Shown here piece after piece: positions 24,842 to 33,770 of a stretch of 64,000 nucleotides of DNA (its first letter is position 1; each line of letters opens with the position of its first letter). The DNA is from Fervidibacter canadensis. GTDB lineage: Bacteria; Armatimonadota; Fervidibacteria; Fervidibacterales; Fervidibacteraceae. Position numbers and translations under genes: made by a program. The stretch lies in assembly GCA_041446545.1 (NCBI GenBank), contig JBGOEJ010000015.1:1-64000 (forward strand), in the 5' to 3' direction. The notes below the pieces were generated by a model. The model worked only from the letters and a program-made list of their open reading frames with translations. It was not told the origin of the DNA and ran no database searches.

Positions 24842-25453
24842 TTGGCGGTGACAGATGAACGGTTGCGTCGGATGGAGGAAGTCGCCCGCAAACGGCAGTT
24901 TGGGTTGCGGGTCGTCTTGGAAGACTTGGAAAACGCCCGCAACATCTCGGCAATCTGTCGCCTCTGCGATGCTTTTGGCGTTCAATTTTTGCATGTCATC
25001 CATCGGGGCATCAAACCCATCATCTTGGACAAGCGGGCGTCGGCAGGAAGCCATCAATGGCTGACGGTCATCCAACACCCATCCATTGAAGATTGCCTGA
25101 ACGAGTTGCGGTCAATGGGCTTCCGCATTTACGCAACCCATGTAGACCCGACGGCGAAAGAGTTCACGCAGGTGGATTACACGGGGCGTGTCGCTATTGT
25201 GCTGGGCAACGAAGGGCATGGCGTTTCCGAGGCAGCACGCCACCTCGCCGACGAGCGCATCGTCATCCCGCAAGTCGGTTTCGTCAATAGCCTGAATGTG
25301 GCGACAGCGACTGCCATCATCCTCGCCGAAGCCTTCCGCCAACGCCGCGCCGCTGGGCTTTACGACACACCTGAATTGAGCGAAAGCGAGCGAAACGAAC
25401 TCATCCGCCAATGGTTAGAGCGGGAGAAAGTCACGGCGCCTTCGCAGGATTGA
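24842..25453 (+). CDS. SpoU/TrmH-family RNA 2'-O-methyltransferase
   Basis: A 203-aa SPOUT methyltransferase. Three motifs are present: ENARNISAICRLCDAFG (motif 1), IVLGNEGHGVS (motif 2) and NSLNVATATAIIL (motif 3), forming the knotted SAM site. The length and a C-terminal helical tail with EREK suit TrmH, which methylates G18 of tRNA, more than RlmB. The start is TTG 24842 or GTG 24848 behind GAGGTGATGG. Its 3' end overlaps the convergent amidohydrolase by 23 bp. Confidence 0.88.
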   Translation: MAVTDERLRRMEEVARKRQFGLRVVLEDLENARNISAICRLCDAFGVQFLHVIHRGIKPIILDKRASAGSHQWLTVIQHPSIEDCLNELRSMGFRIYATHVDPTAKEFTQVDYTGRVAIVLGNEGHGVSEAARHLADERIVIPQVGFVNSLNVATATAIILAEAFRQRRAAGLYDTPELSESERNELIRQWLEREKVTAPSQD

Positions 25454-26738
25454 CGCCTTCGGCAAGATACACGCACCGACCCGCCACCATCGTCATCATC
25501 GCTTCCTTCCCTTTATGCAGCAACGCTTCCAACGGTTCCCGCTCCTCAGCGCCGACGGCAAAAACGGTCAAGTCCGCCACTTTGCCGATTTGTAGCGAAC
25601 CAATCAGTTGTTCCATGCCCAACGCACTGGCGGCGTCCAATGTGACCATCTGAAGCCAGCGTTCGGGGGGCAAAGGGGGGTAGAGCGAGGGATGAGTTTC
25701 GCTCAAATGCAAGGCGAAGCGAATTTCGTCCAAAGGGCTCAAACTTTCGGCGCTCGCCAAGCCATCTGTCGCCAAGCAGACTTGAACGCCCGCCGCCAAC
25801 ATCTTCGCCAACGGCATCACGCCGACTTGCAAGTTGGCGTTGGAACGGGGGCAATGGGCGACCCAAACTTTCGCCCTTGCCAGCAACGCGATGTCGGCAT
25901 CGTCCACCTGAACGCAATGGATGAGAAAAACACCTTCGTTCAAAACGCCGAGCCAATCAAGGTATCGGACGGGCGACAAACCCGTCGGCACCTCTTGCAA
26001 CGCCATAGCGATAGGCAAACGCGCCCAAACGCCTTCCCGTCGCTCTATCAGCGCCCGTTCCTCTGGCGACTCGGCGGCATGGATGCTGAGAGGCAAACGC
26101 CGCTGCGACGCCAGTTGCCACGCCCATTGCAATGCTGTTGGCGTGACGGTGTAGGGTGCGTGAGCCATGATACCGAGGCGAATAAGTTCGTCGGTCGGCG
26201 CATCGTTCAGCCAAGCGAGGAACGCCCGCCATCGCTCGTTTTGCTCTTCCTCGCGCGGGCAGATGAGTTCCTTGAAGACGAAACCTCGCAAGCCGATTTC
26301 TCGCAGCGCCGTCAAGGCGGCGCCGTGGAAGGACGAATCGCCGGCGCAGGTGACGCCGAACCGCAAAAGCATCGCCGCGCCGCTGCGGGCGGCAGCGAGG
26401 GCTTCGTCCCAAGTCTGCTGGCGCACCAAATCGCGCATCGTTTTCAGCCATTGAGCGAAAGGTTGGCGACGGGGGAGTTTATCGGCGAAATGGGTGTTCT
26501 CCAAATGCGTGTGGGGGTTGACAAAGCCAGGGAGCAAAATGCCGTCAGGAAACTCCAGCCGAAGGCAATCCCTGTCGGGAACGATGTCCTTTGCCTTGCC
26601 GATGGCGGCGATGCGCCCGTCCCGAACGAGCAAAGCGCCGTCACGGATGGGCGGCGCCGAAATGGGCACGACCCAACCTGCCCGAAGGAAGAAAGCCTTG
26701 GGCTCAACGATGACTGGCGACAGGTGACTGACCAACAT
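25431..26738 (-). CDS. Amidohydrolase (ATZ/TRZ, cytosine-deaminase-like)
   Basis: A 435-aa metal-dependent hydrolase of the deaminase/chlorohydrolase group. The metal ligands are visible in NPHTHLENTHF, HAAESPEERAL and IHCVQVDDADI, with LATDGLASAES carrying the catalytic Asp. IGSLQIGKVADLTVF near the end is the usual composite-domain sheet. It may deaminate a nucleoside or guanine-type substrate such as S-adenosylhomocysteine. The frame runs upstream to 27065 but overlaps the esterase gene, so I start at ATG 26738, with a weak ribosome site. Confidence 0.85.
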   Translation of the reverse strand: MLVSHLSPVIVEPKAFFLRAGWVVPISAPPIRDGALLVRDGRIAAIGKAKDIVPDRDCLRLEFPDGILLPGFVNPHTHLENTHFADKLPRRQPFAQWLKTMRDLVRQQTWDEALAAARSGAAMLLRFGVTCAGDSSFHGAALTALREIGLRGFVFKELICPREEEQNERWRAFLAWLNDAPTDELIRLGIMAHAPYTVTPTALQWAWQLASQRRLPLSIHAAESPEERALIERREGVWARLPIAMALQEVPTGLSPVRYLDWLGVLNEGVFLIHCVQVDDADIALLARAKVWVAHCPRSNANLQVGVMPLAKMLAAGVQVCLATDGLASAESLSPLDEIRFALHLSETHPSLYPPLPPERWLQMVTLDAASALGMEQLIGSLQIGKVADLTVFAVGAEEREPLEALLHKGKEAMMTMVAGRCVYLAEGVNPAKAP

Positions 26739-26772
26739 GTCAAGACCCTGCCCTTTGTGTGCTTTCCTTTTT

Positions 26773-26794
26773 GTCGCGGCTGGTAGCCGCTCCG
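26773..26794 (-). repeat. Dispersed palindromic repeat, copy 2
   Basis: The minus strand reads CGGAGCGGCTACCAGCCGCG plus AC, matching the 22-mer at 11307-11328 with two mismatches. It lies in the 91-bp gap between the esterase and amidohydrolase genes. Confidence 0.5.
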
Positions 26795-26829
26795 CAATTC
26801 GTCTTTGGGGCACCCGCTCGCACGCTTTT

Positions 26830-27606
26830 TCACAGATGCGTTTTGAGCCAATCCAAAGTGACGGCAAACAGTTCCGTTTCCCAATCGCTGCGGGCGAAGG
26901 TATGGTCGGCGCCATCAATGAGGTGCAAGCGCTTCGTGCCCCTGACAGCGGTGTGGTAGCGATGGGCATGGTCAACGGGGACGGAAGTGTCGTTGGTGCC
27001 GTGCACGATGAGGGTCGCACCGTCGTAGCGCAAAATTTCCCGCAAAGGTTCCACTTGCTGGGCATCCTCGTAGAAGGCTTTGCTGATTTTCCAACCGCCC
27101 ATGTCCCAGTAGCCTTGCGTCTCTATCTGCTGGCGGATGGGTTCGCCCCATCGGCTGATGAACAGTTCCTTAAGGTCGCCGACGGCTGCCCAAAGGACAA
27201 GGGCTTTGACGCGCCCGTCCCGCGCCGCAGCGCAAGCGGCAACGCAACCACCCAAACTCAAACCGATTAAGCCAAGGCGTTCAGCGTCCACATGAGGTTG
27301 CTGACGAAGGAATTGGAGCGCCGCTAAAGCATCGGCAATTTCGCCACTGACGGTCACCTGCTCAAAATCGCCCTCGCTTTCGCCTGAGCCGCGAAAGTCA
27401 AAGCGAAGCACGGCGATGCCGTGCTGAACGAAATGGCGGGCTGCCTTGACGAAGAGCCGATGGGCTTCAATGCGGTTGCCTGTAAAGCCGTGACACATCG
27501 CCACCGCTGGCACTTTTTTGCCAGTGTCGCTCGTTCCGTCGGGCAAATGCAACATCCCGTAAACCCGTTGCCCTTGCACTTCAAATTGCACGAATTGTTC
27601 TGGCAC
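26830..27606 (-). CDS. Alpha/beta hydrolase (esterase-like)
   Basis: A 258-aa serine hydrolase. The nucleophile elbow GLSLGG gives Ser117, Asp206 lies in GTNDTSVP and His235 in GADHTF; CHGFTGNR forms the oxyanion loop. Size and motifs resemble acyl or feruloyl esterases that release acids from plant polymers, plausible near xylan-related genes but not proven. It starts at GTG 27606 behind GAGGTGAC. Divergent from the nitrilase gene with a 59-bp spacer. Confidence 0.88.
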   Translation of the reverse strand: MPEQFVQFEVQGQRVYGMLHLPDGTSDTGKKVPAVAMCHGFTGNRIEAHRLFVKAARHFVQHGIAVLRFDFRGSGESEGDFEQVTVSGEIADALAALQFLRQQPHVDAERLGLIGLSLGGCVAACAAARDGRVKALVLWAAVGDLKELFISRWGEPIRQQIETQGYWDMGGWKISKAFYEDAQQVEPLREILRYDGATLIVHGTNDTSVPVDHAHRYHTAVRGTKRLHLIDGADHTFARSDWETELFAVTLDWLKTHL

Positions 27607-27665
27607 GCTTCGTCACCTCGCCATCCAAGGTCGCTTCAGCGCTACATTTTGGCAGGTGATGAACG

Positions 27666-28499
27666 ATGGCGGACAAAGTGGTCGTCGCCGTCGCACAGGT
27701 TGGCCCGAAACTGGCGAGGGTTGCCGAAAATTTGGCGATGGTGGAAGCGTGGGCGGAGAGAGCAACGAAGGAGGGCGCGCAACTGGTTGTTTTTCCCGAA
27801 TGCGCTTTGACGGGCTATTGCTTTGAGAGCCGAAAAGAAGCGATGGAAGTCGCCGAGCCAGCGGATGGCAAGAACACACGGCAGTTGGCGCAACTTTGCG
27901 CATCCCGAAACCTTTGGCTTGTTGTCGGGACACTGGAGCGGGATGGTGACCGCTTGTTCAACGCCGCGCTGCTCATCGGTCCCGACGGTTTGCATGCCGT
28001 CTATCGCAAGGTGCATTTGCCTTGCATGGGCGTAGACCGTTTCGCCGATGCGGGTGACCGTCCCTTCCAAGTGCATGACACGCCTGTTGGGCGAATTGGC
28101 TTGCACATTTGTTACGATGCGGCGTTTCCTGAGGCGGCGCGGGTGATGGCGCTGGACGGGGCGGAGATTTTGTGCCTGCCGACCAATTGGGCAGAAGGGG
28201 CTCGTCCCATCGCCGAAGTCATCCCGCGAGCGCGGGCGCTGGAAAACCGCGTCTACTTCGTCGCCACCAACCGCGTCGGGGAAGAAGGCGGGTTTCGTTT
28301 CATCGGCATGAGCCAGATTGCAGCACCGTCGGGGGCGTGGCTGGCATATTCGCCTGAACCCGTTGAGGGGCTTTTGGTAGCGGAGTTGGATTTGCGGGAA
28401 GCCCGACGAAAGCGGTTGGTGCATGTGCCAGGGCGCTATGAGGTAGACCGCCTCGGCGACCGTCGCCCCGATTTTTATCGGCGACTGGTGCAAGGGTGA
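27666..28499 (+). CDS. Carbon-nitrogen hydrolase (nitrilase superfamily)
   Basis: A 277-aa cytoplasmic amidase/nitrilase. The catalytic triad is complete: Glu45 (FPECALTGY), Lys115 (YRKVHLP) and Cys149 (HICYDAAFPE). Such enzymes hydrolyse amides, carbamoyl groups or, less often, nitriles; omega-amidase or N-carbamoylputrescine amidase-type roles are possible. Start ATG behind GGCAGGTGATG. No partner gene indicates the substrate. Confidence 0.9.
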   Translation: MADKVVVAVAQVGPKLARVAENLAMVEAWAERATKEGAQLVVFPECALTGYCFESRKEAMEVAEPADGKNTRQLAQLCASRNLWLVVGTLERDGDRLFNAALLIGPDGLHAVYRKVHLPCMGVDRFADAGDRPFQVHDTPVGRIGLHICYDAAFPEAARVMALDGAEILCLPTNWAEGARPIAEVIPRARALENRVYFVATNRVGEEGGFRFIGMSQIAAPSGAWLAYSPEPVEGLLVAELDLREARRKRLVHVPGRYEVDRLGDRRPDFYRRLVQG

Positions 28500-28533
28500 G
28501 CAAACTGTTAGCGTCGGCAAAAGCCAACGCTCC

Positions 28534-28562
28534 TTGACATCTTGCGGTTTGTCCCACAAAAT
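28534..28562 (+). promoter_or_regulatory. Candidate promoter of the barrel gene
   Basis: TTGACA (28534-28539), 17 bases, then CAAAAT (28557-28562), upstream of the gene at 28604. It follows an imperfect 9-bp hairpin (AGCGTCGGC/GCCAACGCT) that may end the nitrilase transcript. Confidence 0.4.
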
Positions 28563-28603
28563 TGCTGCGCCCCAAAACTTTTAGGCGAGGAGGTTGATGA
28601 GCG

Positions 28604-29854
28604 ATGCGTTGGCGTGGTGTCGTCGGATTGATGGTGCTGGGGGTGATCTCGGTCGGGTTTGGGCAACAAATCGGACCGAGGTTCTTAGACCGCTCCTTTC
28701 AGCGCCCTGGCGCCCGTGCCTTGGGGATGGGCGGGGCGTATCTCTTGGCGACGGATGATGCCACCGCTGTCGCTTGGAACCCCGCCGCTTTGGTCAATGT
28801 CAAACGCTTCACCCTCCCCATTGAAGTGGCAGGGCGCGCCAAAAACTTCCGCGTCCAAGACATCCGCGACTTGATTGACGACCTTAAGACCATCCGAGAT
28901 AGGATCAATGCCAATCCCAACGATATCCTGCAAGCCGCTCAACTCGTGGGTCAGGCTATCTTGGAGGTGCGGTATTTCAGCGTCCGCAGCGGTGCTACTG
29001 GAAATGCTCCTGCGGTGTTGACAGGAAGTCTGGCACCCGTTGCTGGCTTAACTTTTGGCGCTTATGGGTTGACTGTTAGCAACGGGACTTTCGGGCAAAT
29101 ACAGGCGTTTGTCGACCCACCCAACGATCCCGACCCTAACGACAACATCAACCTTCCTGCTCAGTCTGTTCAAAACAACTCCATCAACTGGAGCGTTTAC
29201 ACACGGGGCGGTGTGGTTGCAATCAGCAGTTTAGCCTTGGCGCATGCTCGCCCGTTGCCGATGGGCTGGAATGTGGGGGTGGCGGTTCGGGGTGTTCGGG
29301 CTGACTTCCAAGCCTTCGCCGCCGCTGCGGGTGTGGACATTGATGTGGACAACGAGAATATCCCCAGCGTTCCACAAGGCATTGCTTATTCTCGCGTTCA
29401 CAAGACGAAGTTCACCTTGGATGTTGGGGCTCTTTGGGAGCCTCCTGTCCAGCCGCCGATGGTGAAAGTGAAATACGCTGCTGTCGTTCGCAATTTAGTG
29501 CCGACGAGGTTTAATCTGCCCGCCCGCGATTTGCAAGGCAACCCTGTCGCACCTTTTGACTTCTCCTTCCGCCTGAACCCTGAGATTGATTTGGGCGTGA
29601 TGGGGATTTGGCGGGAGCGGACGATCGGTGTGTTGGAATTGCACAACCTTACTTCCAGCAACGGGGGCGACATGTCGGTGCATGCGGGCGTGGAGCATTG
29701 GTTGGCGGGCAATGTGTTGGCAGTGCGGGTGGGCTACGATGATGACCGACCTGTTTTTGGCATTGGCATCAACCTGCGGGTTTTGCGGATTGATGTGGCA
29801 GCGGGTTTGAAGCCTCGCGAACGATTGGCGGCGGGCATCAGCCTCCGCTTCTGA
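28604..29854 (+). CDS. Outer-membrane beta-barrel-type exported protein (PorV/TraF-like)
   Basis: A 416-aa protein with a signal peptide (MRWRGVVGLMVLGVISVGFG), the early motif GARALGMGGAYLLATDDATA followed by AWNPAAL, and alternating beta strands throughout, ending in aromatic F (ISLRF). This pattern is shared by PorV/FadL-like and TraF-annotated barrel proteins. It implies a diderm envelope. GGAGG lies twelve bases before the ATG. Cargo is unknown; uptake of hydrophobic or sugar compounds, or secretion support, are options. Confidence 0.72.
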   Translation: MRWRGVVGLMVLGVISVGFGQQIGPRFLDRSFQRPGARALGMGGAYLLATDDATAVAWNPAALVNVKRFTLPIEVAGRAKNFRVQDIRDLIDDLKTIRDRINANPNDILQAAQLVGQAILEVRYFSVRSGATGNAPAVLTGSLAPVAGLTFGAYGLTVSNGTFGQIQAFVDPPNDPDPNDNINLPAQSVQNNSINWSVYTRGGVVAISSLALAHARPLPMGWNVGVAVRGVRADFQAFAAAAGVDIDVDNENIPSVPQGIAYSRVHKTKFTLDVGALWEPPVQPPMVKVKYAAVVRNLVPTRFNLPARDLQGNPVAPFDFSFRLNPEIDLGVMGIWRERTIGVLELHNLTSSNGGDMSVHAGVEHWLAGNVLAVRVGYDDDRPVFGIGINLRVLRIDVAAGLKPRERLAAGISLRF

Positions 29855-29861
29855 TAAGGGC

Positions 29862-30596
29862 TCATTGCCAGCGCTCAAAAGGCGATGGGAGTGAAAAGGT
29901 AGGAAAGGCGCGGTCGCCAGGGCGGACGGTATTGACAGGTTGCGATAGTTCCGCTTCCAAAAACCATCGCCTCCCGTCCGCCAATCGTTGAGCGTGAACG
30001 AGGCGGGCAGTGCCTTGCCGTTGCCATTCGTCACGCCCTTGGCGGGCAATGACAAGGGTCATGCCCTTGCGCCATTCGCCACCATTGGCTTGCAAAAGCA
30101 AGCGTCGTTCTCCCTCCCGCAACTGCACCAGCGCCATCGGCACTTCCGTCGGCAATTCTTCCAGCCACGCAGTCGCCGTGCGGGCAACGAGGTCAGCAAG
30201 GGCATCGGGAGAAGGAAGAGGGAAGGTCGCTTGACGCAAGTGGACGATGGCGTTGAGGGGGGCAAAGACGACCCGCAAAGCGACGACGGTGCGAAAACCT
30301 TTTCGCTCCCGCACCGCTGCTGCCAACACATCCACCGAAAAGTCAGCCTCCAAGTTGCGCGCTAAAGTCGCCATTTGTTGTGTCGTCAAGGGAGGTTGCC
30401 AACGCCGAAACAACAACTCCCGCCGCACTTGCTCGGCGGAAACCCATTGCCCTTTCGTCGGCGCCGCCAAGGTGATGGGTTGCCCATCCGCCGTGAACGC
30501 CCCAACGAACACGCCTTTGGACAGCGACATTGCAGGGGCGATGGCAACCTTGACAATGAGCAGACCGAGCACCAAAGCCATCCGTCGCATTGTCAT
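29862..30596 (-). CDS. Exported hypothetical protein
   Basis: A 244-aa protein with a signal peptide (MRRMALVLGLLIVKVAIAPA). The mature part contains KGVFVGAFTADGQPITL, RRELLFRRWQPPLT, VVALRVVFAPLNAIVHLRQ and LVQLREGERRLLLQANGG, suggesting an alpha/beta domain related to flagellar or lipoprotein assembly proteins, but I cannot assign it. Its ATG overlaps the stop of the preceding amino-acid enzyme gene (TGATG), so they are cotranscribed. Confidence 0.55.
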   Translation of the reverse strand: MTMRRMALVLGLLIVKVAIAPAMSLSKGVFVGAFTADGQPITLAAPTKGQWVSAEQVRRELLFRRWQPPLTTQQMATLARNLEADFSVDVLAAAVRERKGFRTVVALRVVFAPLNAIVHLRQATFPLPSPDALADLVARTATAWLEELPTEVPMALVQLREGERRLLLQANGGEWRKGMTLVIARQGRDEWQRQGTARLVHAQRLADGRRWFLEAELSQPVNTVRPGDRAFPTFSLPSPFERWQ

Positions 30597-31732
30597 CACC
30601 ACACCTTTCCGCGCCCTTCGGCAATCCAAAAGCCTTCAATTCGGTCGCCTGAACCGTAAAAGACGACTTCCGCCAAATTGGTCAGTTCACAGGCGTGGTT
30701 GGGGATGATGACCAAGCGGTCACCTATCTTCGGCGGCACATCGGCGAAGCGCACCAACCCGCACTCTTCCCAAAGTTTCTCCACGACGGCATCGGGACAG
30801 TTGACGACCAACCCATAGCCTTCAGTGAAGCGGTCTTGCGTGCCCGTCAGTGTTTTCAGCCCTGCGTCTATAAGGGCTTCGCCTTTGCGGGGCAACGAGA
30901 CGACGGAAGCGACGACCCGAAGGGCGCAATCGTCGGGACGGGCGACACCGAGGCTAATTTGCATGCGGTCGTGAAAGACATAGTTGCCGGGGCGCAACTC
31001 CGTGATGCCCTCTGTCCGACCGTTTTGCAGGACGAAATAAGCGCCCGGCGTGCTGCCGATGCTAACGAGGTCGCAAGGGACGCCCAAGCGACGAATTTGA
31101 TGGGCGGTTTCCGCCATCCGCTCCGCTTCTTCACAGGCGACTTTTTGGCGTTCGGGCAAGGTTGGCATGCGGTAAGTTCGCCCGTCGTGGGAACGGATGC
31201 CCCGAAAGCGAATGCCCTTCAAGCGAGCCATTTGCTCGGCGACGGCGGGTGCTTCCCGCCAGTCCACACCGAACCGTTGGTAACCCGTGTCCACGATGAG
31301 CACGATGTCCAGCACCTTGCCTGAGGCAGCGGCGATTTCACCCCAAAATGCCGCCAGTTCCAAATTGTCAAGGCAGACAAGCAGTTCGTTTTGCTCCGCC
31401 AACTGCAACACCCATCGGACTTTTTCGGCGCCGACGAAGGGTTGAGCGACCAGAAAACTTGTCCGAATGCCCGCCTCAATGAGGGCTTGCGCTTCGCCCA
31501 GTTTGGCGACGGTCAAACCGCAAGCACCCGCTTGCCCCTGCATCTTGGCGATGGCGGCGATTTTGTGGGTTTTAGTGTGGGGGCGCAATCTGACTCCTGC
31601 GGCGTTCGCTAAGGCTTGCATGCGAGCGATGTTGCGCTCCAAGATGGTGCGGTCAATGAACAAAAAAGGTGTCGGCACGGCGTCATCAAAAAGGCTGCGA
31701 CCGACCCATCGCTCCGCATCCCGCACGGTCAT
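30596..31732 (-). CDS. D-serine dehydratase-like / alanine racemase N-domain PLP enzyme
   Basis: A 378-aa fold-III PLP enzyme. The PLP Lys is in RPHTKTHK (K54), and the C-terminal metal pair lies in PNHACELTN (His and Cys), as in D-serine dehydratase and D-threonine aldolase. It should act on a D-amino acid. AGGAGG precedes two close ATGs; 31732 has the better spacing. Downstream is an exported protein of unknown role. Divergent from the M16 peptidase. Confidence 0.85.
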   Translation of the reverse strand: MTVRDAERWVGRSLFDDAVPTPFLFIDRTILERNIARMQALANAAGVRLRPHTKTHKIAAIAKMQGQAGACGLTVAKLGEAQALIEAGIRTSFLVAQPFVGAEKVRWVLQLAEQNELLVCLDNLELAAFWGEIAAASGKVLDIVLIVDTGYQRFGVDWREAPAVAEQMARLKGIRFRGIRSHDGRTYRMPTLPERQKVACEEAERMAETAHQIRRLGVPCDLVSIGSTPGAYFVLQNGRTEGITELRPGNYVFHDRMQISLGVARPDDCALRVVASVVSLPRKGEALIDAGLKTLTGTQDRFTEGYGLVVNCPDAVVEKLWEECGLVRFADVPPKIGDRLVIIPNHACELTNLAEVVFYGSGDRIEGFWIAEGRGKVW

Positions 31733-31823
31733 CGCCATCGCCTCCTGTCCGCTGCCGCTTGCCACTTCGCTGTTTGGTGACCCGCTTTTCGCCGCCTGCT
31801 ACTTTATCGCACAATGTGAGGCG

Positions 31824-33047
31824 GTGACGAAAGTGCGGTCGCAACTTGCATCACCCGAAGGGACGCTGATAGACCGACGGTTGAACGACGGTGGGCGTTT
31901 GATCGCCGTCGTCCGTCCCGATGTCGCTTATGCCGTTGCAGGGTTTTGGCTCAAGGTGGGCAGCGCTTCCGATGAACCGAGCAAGGAAGGGACGGCGCAT
32001 CTTTGGGAGCATCTCGCTCCACTTCACCCGCACGGCGATGCGACGGCGCAAATCGCCATTGAGCAGTTGGGCGGATTGCTCTCGCCAGAGACAGGGCGCG
32101 ATTTCATGGCGTTTCCCATCGCCACCGCCGATGCTGCGGCGTTGCCGACGATGTTGTCGTTGCTGCGGGGCGCCCTTTTGACGCCACCCAACTCAGCGGC
32201 GCTACTGGAGCGGGAGAAGGCGCTGATGCGGTTGGAGATGCGGGCGCTTTGGGATGACCCGCTGTGGGTCGGAAAGACGCTGTTAGAGGCGCGCTTGTTT
32301 GCTAACACGCCTTACGCCCACCCGCCCACTGGTTGGCTGCACCGCCTTGACGATTTAACCCTTGAGGATGTTCGGCGCTTTCACGCCACCCATTGCGTCG
32401 CTGAAAACTTGGCGCTCGTCGCCGTCGTCCCTGATGAACGGTTGCTGTCGGGATTGGAACTAATGCTGGCTTCCGTGCCGAGAGGGCAAAAAGCACCGCC
32501 ACAAACTTCCTCAGCATTGTTAGCGACGGAAGCACCTGAGATGACTTTTCCGACGAAGAGCCATCCCGACGAAGGCGTTTTGGCAATCGGTTGGCGTTTG
32601 CCGGTCAAGGCAGGGGAGCGGCAATGGCTGGAAACCTTGGCGGTTTATTGGCGGTCAGTCGCTTTGCCGACGATGGCGGTGAGCGAGGTGCGGGAGTGGC
32701 GATTGGTCATCAATCCGACGCGGTTTGGTTGCGCCATCAGCGTGGCACTCCGTTGCCGACCTTTGGGCGAGGAACGGGTCGGTTGGATTGTGGAAGCGGT
32801 GCGGAAGGCGATGGAAGCGCCACCTTCGGCGGAGTTTGCGGCGCAACTGCGGGAGCGAGTTAGGGTGCAGCGGGCATGGCTTTTTTCCGACCCGATGGAG
32901 TTGGCGCGGCAAATCGCTTTTGCGTGGGCGTTGGATGATGACCCGCATCAGGCATTAAAGAGCGACGACACCATGTTGGCGGAAGGGTGCGTCGCTTTGC
33001 AACGCCGCCTGAGCGCCAATGCTCCGACGACGATCACTTTGCGGTGA
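31824..33047 (+). CDS. M16 family zinc peptidase
   Basis: A 407-aa inverzincin. The inverted zinc motif HLWEH is at residues 59-63, and the third ligand region (EREKALMRLEMRAL) is about 75 residues on. The N-terminal strand RLIAVVRPDVAYAVAGFWLKVGS is characteristic. The C-terminal half is a second, inactive M16 domain. The frame is open back to 31467 inside the divergent gene, so I chose GTG 31824, with a weak site. No partner M16 gene is adjacent. Confidence 0.8.
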   Translation: MTKVRSQLASPEGTLIDRRLNDGGRLIAVVRPDVAYAVAGFWLKVGSASDEPSKEGTAHLWEHLAPLHPHGDATAQIAIEQLGGLLSPETGRDFMAFPIATADAAALPTMLSLLRGALLTPPNSAALLEREKALMRLEMRALWDDPLWVGKTLLEARLFANTPYAHPPTGWLHRLDDLTLEDVRRFHATHCVAENLALVAVVPDERLLSGLELMLASVPRGQKAPPQTSSALLATEAPEMTFPTKSHPDEGVLAIGWRLPVKAGERQWLETLAVYWRSVALPTMAVSEVREWRLVINPTRFGCAISVALRCRPLGEERVGWIVEAVRKAMEAPPSAEFAAQLRERVRVQRAWLFSDPMELARQIAFAWALDDDPHQALKSDDTMLAEGCVALQRRLSANAPTTITLR

Positions 33048-33057
33048 TGATGTCGGA

Positions 33058-33711
33058 TTACTTGGAGAGCAATTGCTCCGCCGACGCCATTAACCGCTCA
33101 ATTTCCTGTCGCATCCGTTCGGTGATGAGGGACAAGATTTGGCGGGTGGGCAAGCCAGCGGGTGGGTTGACAAAAAAGGGGCTGCCGAAAACGATGGCGA
33201 CAGGACGGGGGCGGGGCAAAGGGGCATCCATGTGCCAAGCCTCATGAAAGCCCGCCAACCCACAAGGGACGATGGGCACTTGTGCTTCCAAAGCGATGAG
33301 GGCAGGACCAAGTTGGAAAGGGCGCAACTTCCCGTAATCGCTGCGCGTCCCTTCGGGGAAGACGACGAGGGCAGCACCGTCCCGCAACTTTTGGAGGGAC
33401 AAGCGCAAGGCTCGTCGGTCAGGGGCGTCTTGTTTCACAGGCACGCAATCCGTCAGCCACAAAAAAGAGCGGACTAAGGGGAGGGCAAAAAGAGGGCGCT
33501 TGGCGACGAAACTGAAGGGGCGAGGGGCAAAGATCGCCAAAAGCACGGGGTCAAGGTAACTGGGATGATTGGCGACAATCAACACGCCTCCTTGCGACGG
33601 CACTTGTTCTTTGCCGACGACTTTGGGGCGAAAGAGTGCCCACGCAAAAAGTTGCGCTATCGGTTGCAATAACCGATACACCTTTGCCTTGCTCGGCGGC
33701 ATCGCCGTCAC
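33058..33711 (-). CDS. plsC: 1-acyl-sn-glycerol-3-phosphate acyltransferase
   Basis: A 217-aa membrane-associated acyltransferase of phospholipid synthesis. The catalytic HX4D motif is NHPSYLD (H49, D54) and the substrate motif is FPEGTRS (E120); IVPCGLAGFHEAW follows. It should acylate lysophosphatidate to phosphatidate. Length is normal. It converges with the M16 gene (10-bp gap) and lies downstream of the acyl-CoA synthetase. Confidence 0.92.
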   Translation of the reverse strand: MTAMPPSKAKVYRLLQPIAQLFAWALFRPKVVGKEQVPSQGGVLIVANHPSYLDPVLLAIFAPRPFSFVAKRPLFALPLVRSFLWLTDCVPVKQDAPDRRALRLSLQKLRDGAALVVFPEGTRSDYGKLRPFQLGPALIALEAQVPIVPCGLAGFHEAWHMDAPLPRPRPVAIVFGSPFFVNPPAGLPTRQILSLITERMRQEIERLMASAEQLLSK

Positions 33712-33770
33712 CTTTGGGTGTTTCCCGCTGTGGCTTTCTCCCGTCGCGGCTGCTCCAACAAAATCAGTCG

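Noticed and set aside
33743..33756. Third copy of the palindromic repeat
   Set aside because: Only 14 bases match and the central part is missing; it could be chance.
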